A stretch of DNA of 64,000 nt from Nevskiaceae bacterium (GTDB lineage Bacteria; Pseudomonadota; Gammaproteobacteria; Nevskiales; Nevskiaceae), in the NCBI GenBank assembly GCA_004298465.1, contig SCRT01000004.1:62001-126000 (forward strand). Direction: 5' to 3'. Below, piece after piece: positions 63,734 through 64,000 of the stretch (position 1 is the stretch's first letter; the number at the start of each line of letters is the position of its first letter). The notes under the pieces were generated by a model, which saw nothing but the letters and a program-made list of their open reading frames with translations, ran no database searches and was not told where the DNA came from. Both the position numbers and the translations under genes were made by a program.

Positions 63734-64000
63734 CTACCACTTCAGAAACGGCAACGGTCGCAGCGGGTGGTGCGGAAACCAGCCGGCGGCAAGCTGGCCG
63801 AGACGCTTGTGAAAGCCGCAGTTCGGCAGACCGGCCTTGATGTCGCGCACGCGCTGACGTTCTATGCCACCACGATACAAGCCCAGCGACACGTCGACGA
63901 GATCCGCACGGCGGAACGCCTCCACGAGCGGGTAGCGCGTGTCGCGCACTTTCCGCAGCTTGTGGTGTTCGGTGATCATCAACGTGATTTCCTCGGCCCA
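63734..64000 (-). CDS. C-terminal part of an HD-domain (cyanamide hydratase-like) protein (partial)
   Basis: The frame is open to the end of the window, leaving 88 residues of the C-terminus. WAEEITLMITEHHKLRKVRD followed by EAFRRADLVDVSLGLYRGGIERQRVRDIKAGLPNCGFHKRLGQLAAGWFPHHPLRPLPFLKW matches the C-terminal helices of HD-domain hydrolases related to cyanamide hydratase: the helix EHHK, the RADLVDLSLG helix and the H-rich tail. The HD metal motif itself is outside the window, so the assignment is limited. Confidence 0.55.
   Translation of the reverse strand, partial: WAEEITLMITEHHKLRKVRDTRYPLVEAFRRADLVDVSLGLYRGGIERQRVRDIKAGLPNCGFHKRLGQLAAGWFPHHPLRPLPFLKW

Overview
The window is a gene-dense, GC-rich chromosomal segment from a Gram-negative gammaproteobacterium. 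It encodes outer-membrane machinery (BamB, LpoA, LolCD, PilF), two TonB-dependent receptors, SspA/SspB and an E. coli-type SpeD. Gene order, the bkd-type 2-oxoacid dehydrogenase genes and short AATCCCCAATCC-like intergenic repeats suggest the Xanthomonadales/Lysobacterales or a near relative; this is an inference. I see no rRNA, tRNA, CRISPR array, prophage or complete insertion sequence. Two short non-coding elements with terminal inverted repeats look like MITEs.

Layout. 1-9 kb: tail of a MarR-like regulator, 7Fe ferredoxin, a GH79-like lipoprotein lacking both catalytic glutamates, an uncharacterised secreted protein, a small outer-membrane barrel, a TonB receptor, a Nudix hydrolase, an MBL-fold hydrolase and a glutathione peroxidase. 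9-14 kb: acyl-CoA dehydrogenase and yajC-secD-secF. 14.6-27 kb: suhB, trmJ, cysE, a cysteine desulfurase fused to an IscU-like domain, ndk, rlmN, pilF, rodZ, hisS, yfgM, bamB, der. This is the familiar gammaproteobacterial isc neighbourhood, but the fusion gene and a MITE-like element sit where iscR-S-U-A-hscBA-fdx-iscX normally lie, and ispG is absent between rodZ and hisS.

27-41 kb: speD, an OsmC protein, E2/E1beta/E1alpha of a 2-oxoacid dehydrogenase, an alpha/beta hydrolase, an ArnT-like glycosyltransferase, lolC-lolD-comEC, a flavodoxin-like protein and an SPFH/NfeD pair. 41-47 kb: second MITE-like element, hisI, a Tyr/Gly-rich exported protein, a double-length QueD/PTPS-like protein, gltX and a DUF1302 outer-membrane protein. 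47-55 kb: petABC (bc1 complex) followed by sspA-sspB, then diaA-yraN-lpoA divergent from rsmI. 55-64 kb: a NarL-type two-component pair, a second TonB receptor, DUF2461 and DUF2505 proteins, trpE, an SDR and the tail of an HD-domain protein.

Many neighbours are translationally coupled by ATGA or TGATG overlaps (cysE/desulfurase, rlmN/pilF/rodZ, yfgM/bamB, petB/petC, sspA/sspB, the two-component pair, trpE/DUF2505). Several divergent pairs have very short gaps in which a -10-like element sits about 5-7 bases before an ATG that lacks a Shine-Dalgarno sequence, suggesting leaderless mRNAs. The most notable finding is the remodelled isc locus with its degenerate IscU-like domain. Next come the GH79-like lipoprotein without catalytic residues and the tandem QueD/PTPS-like protein whose active-site motifs appear split between halves.
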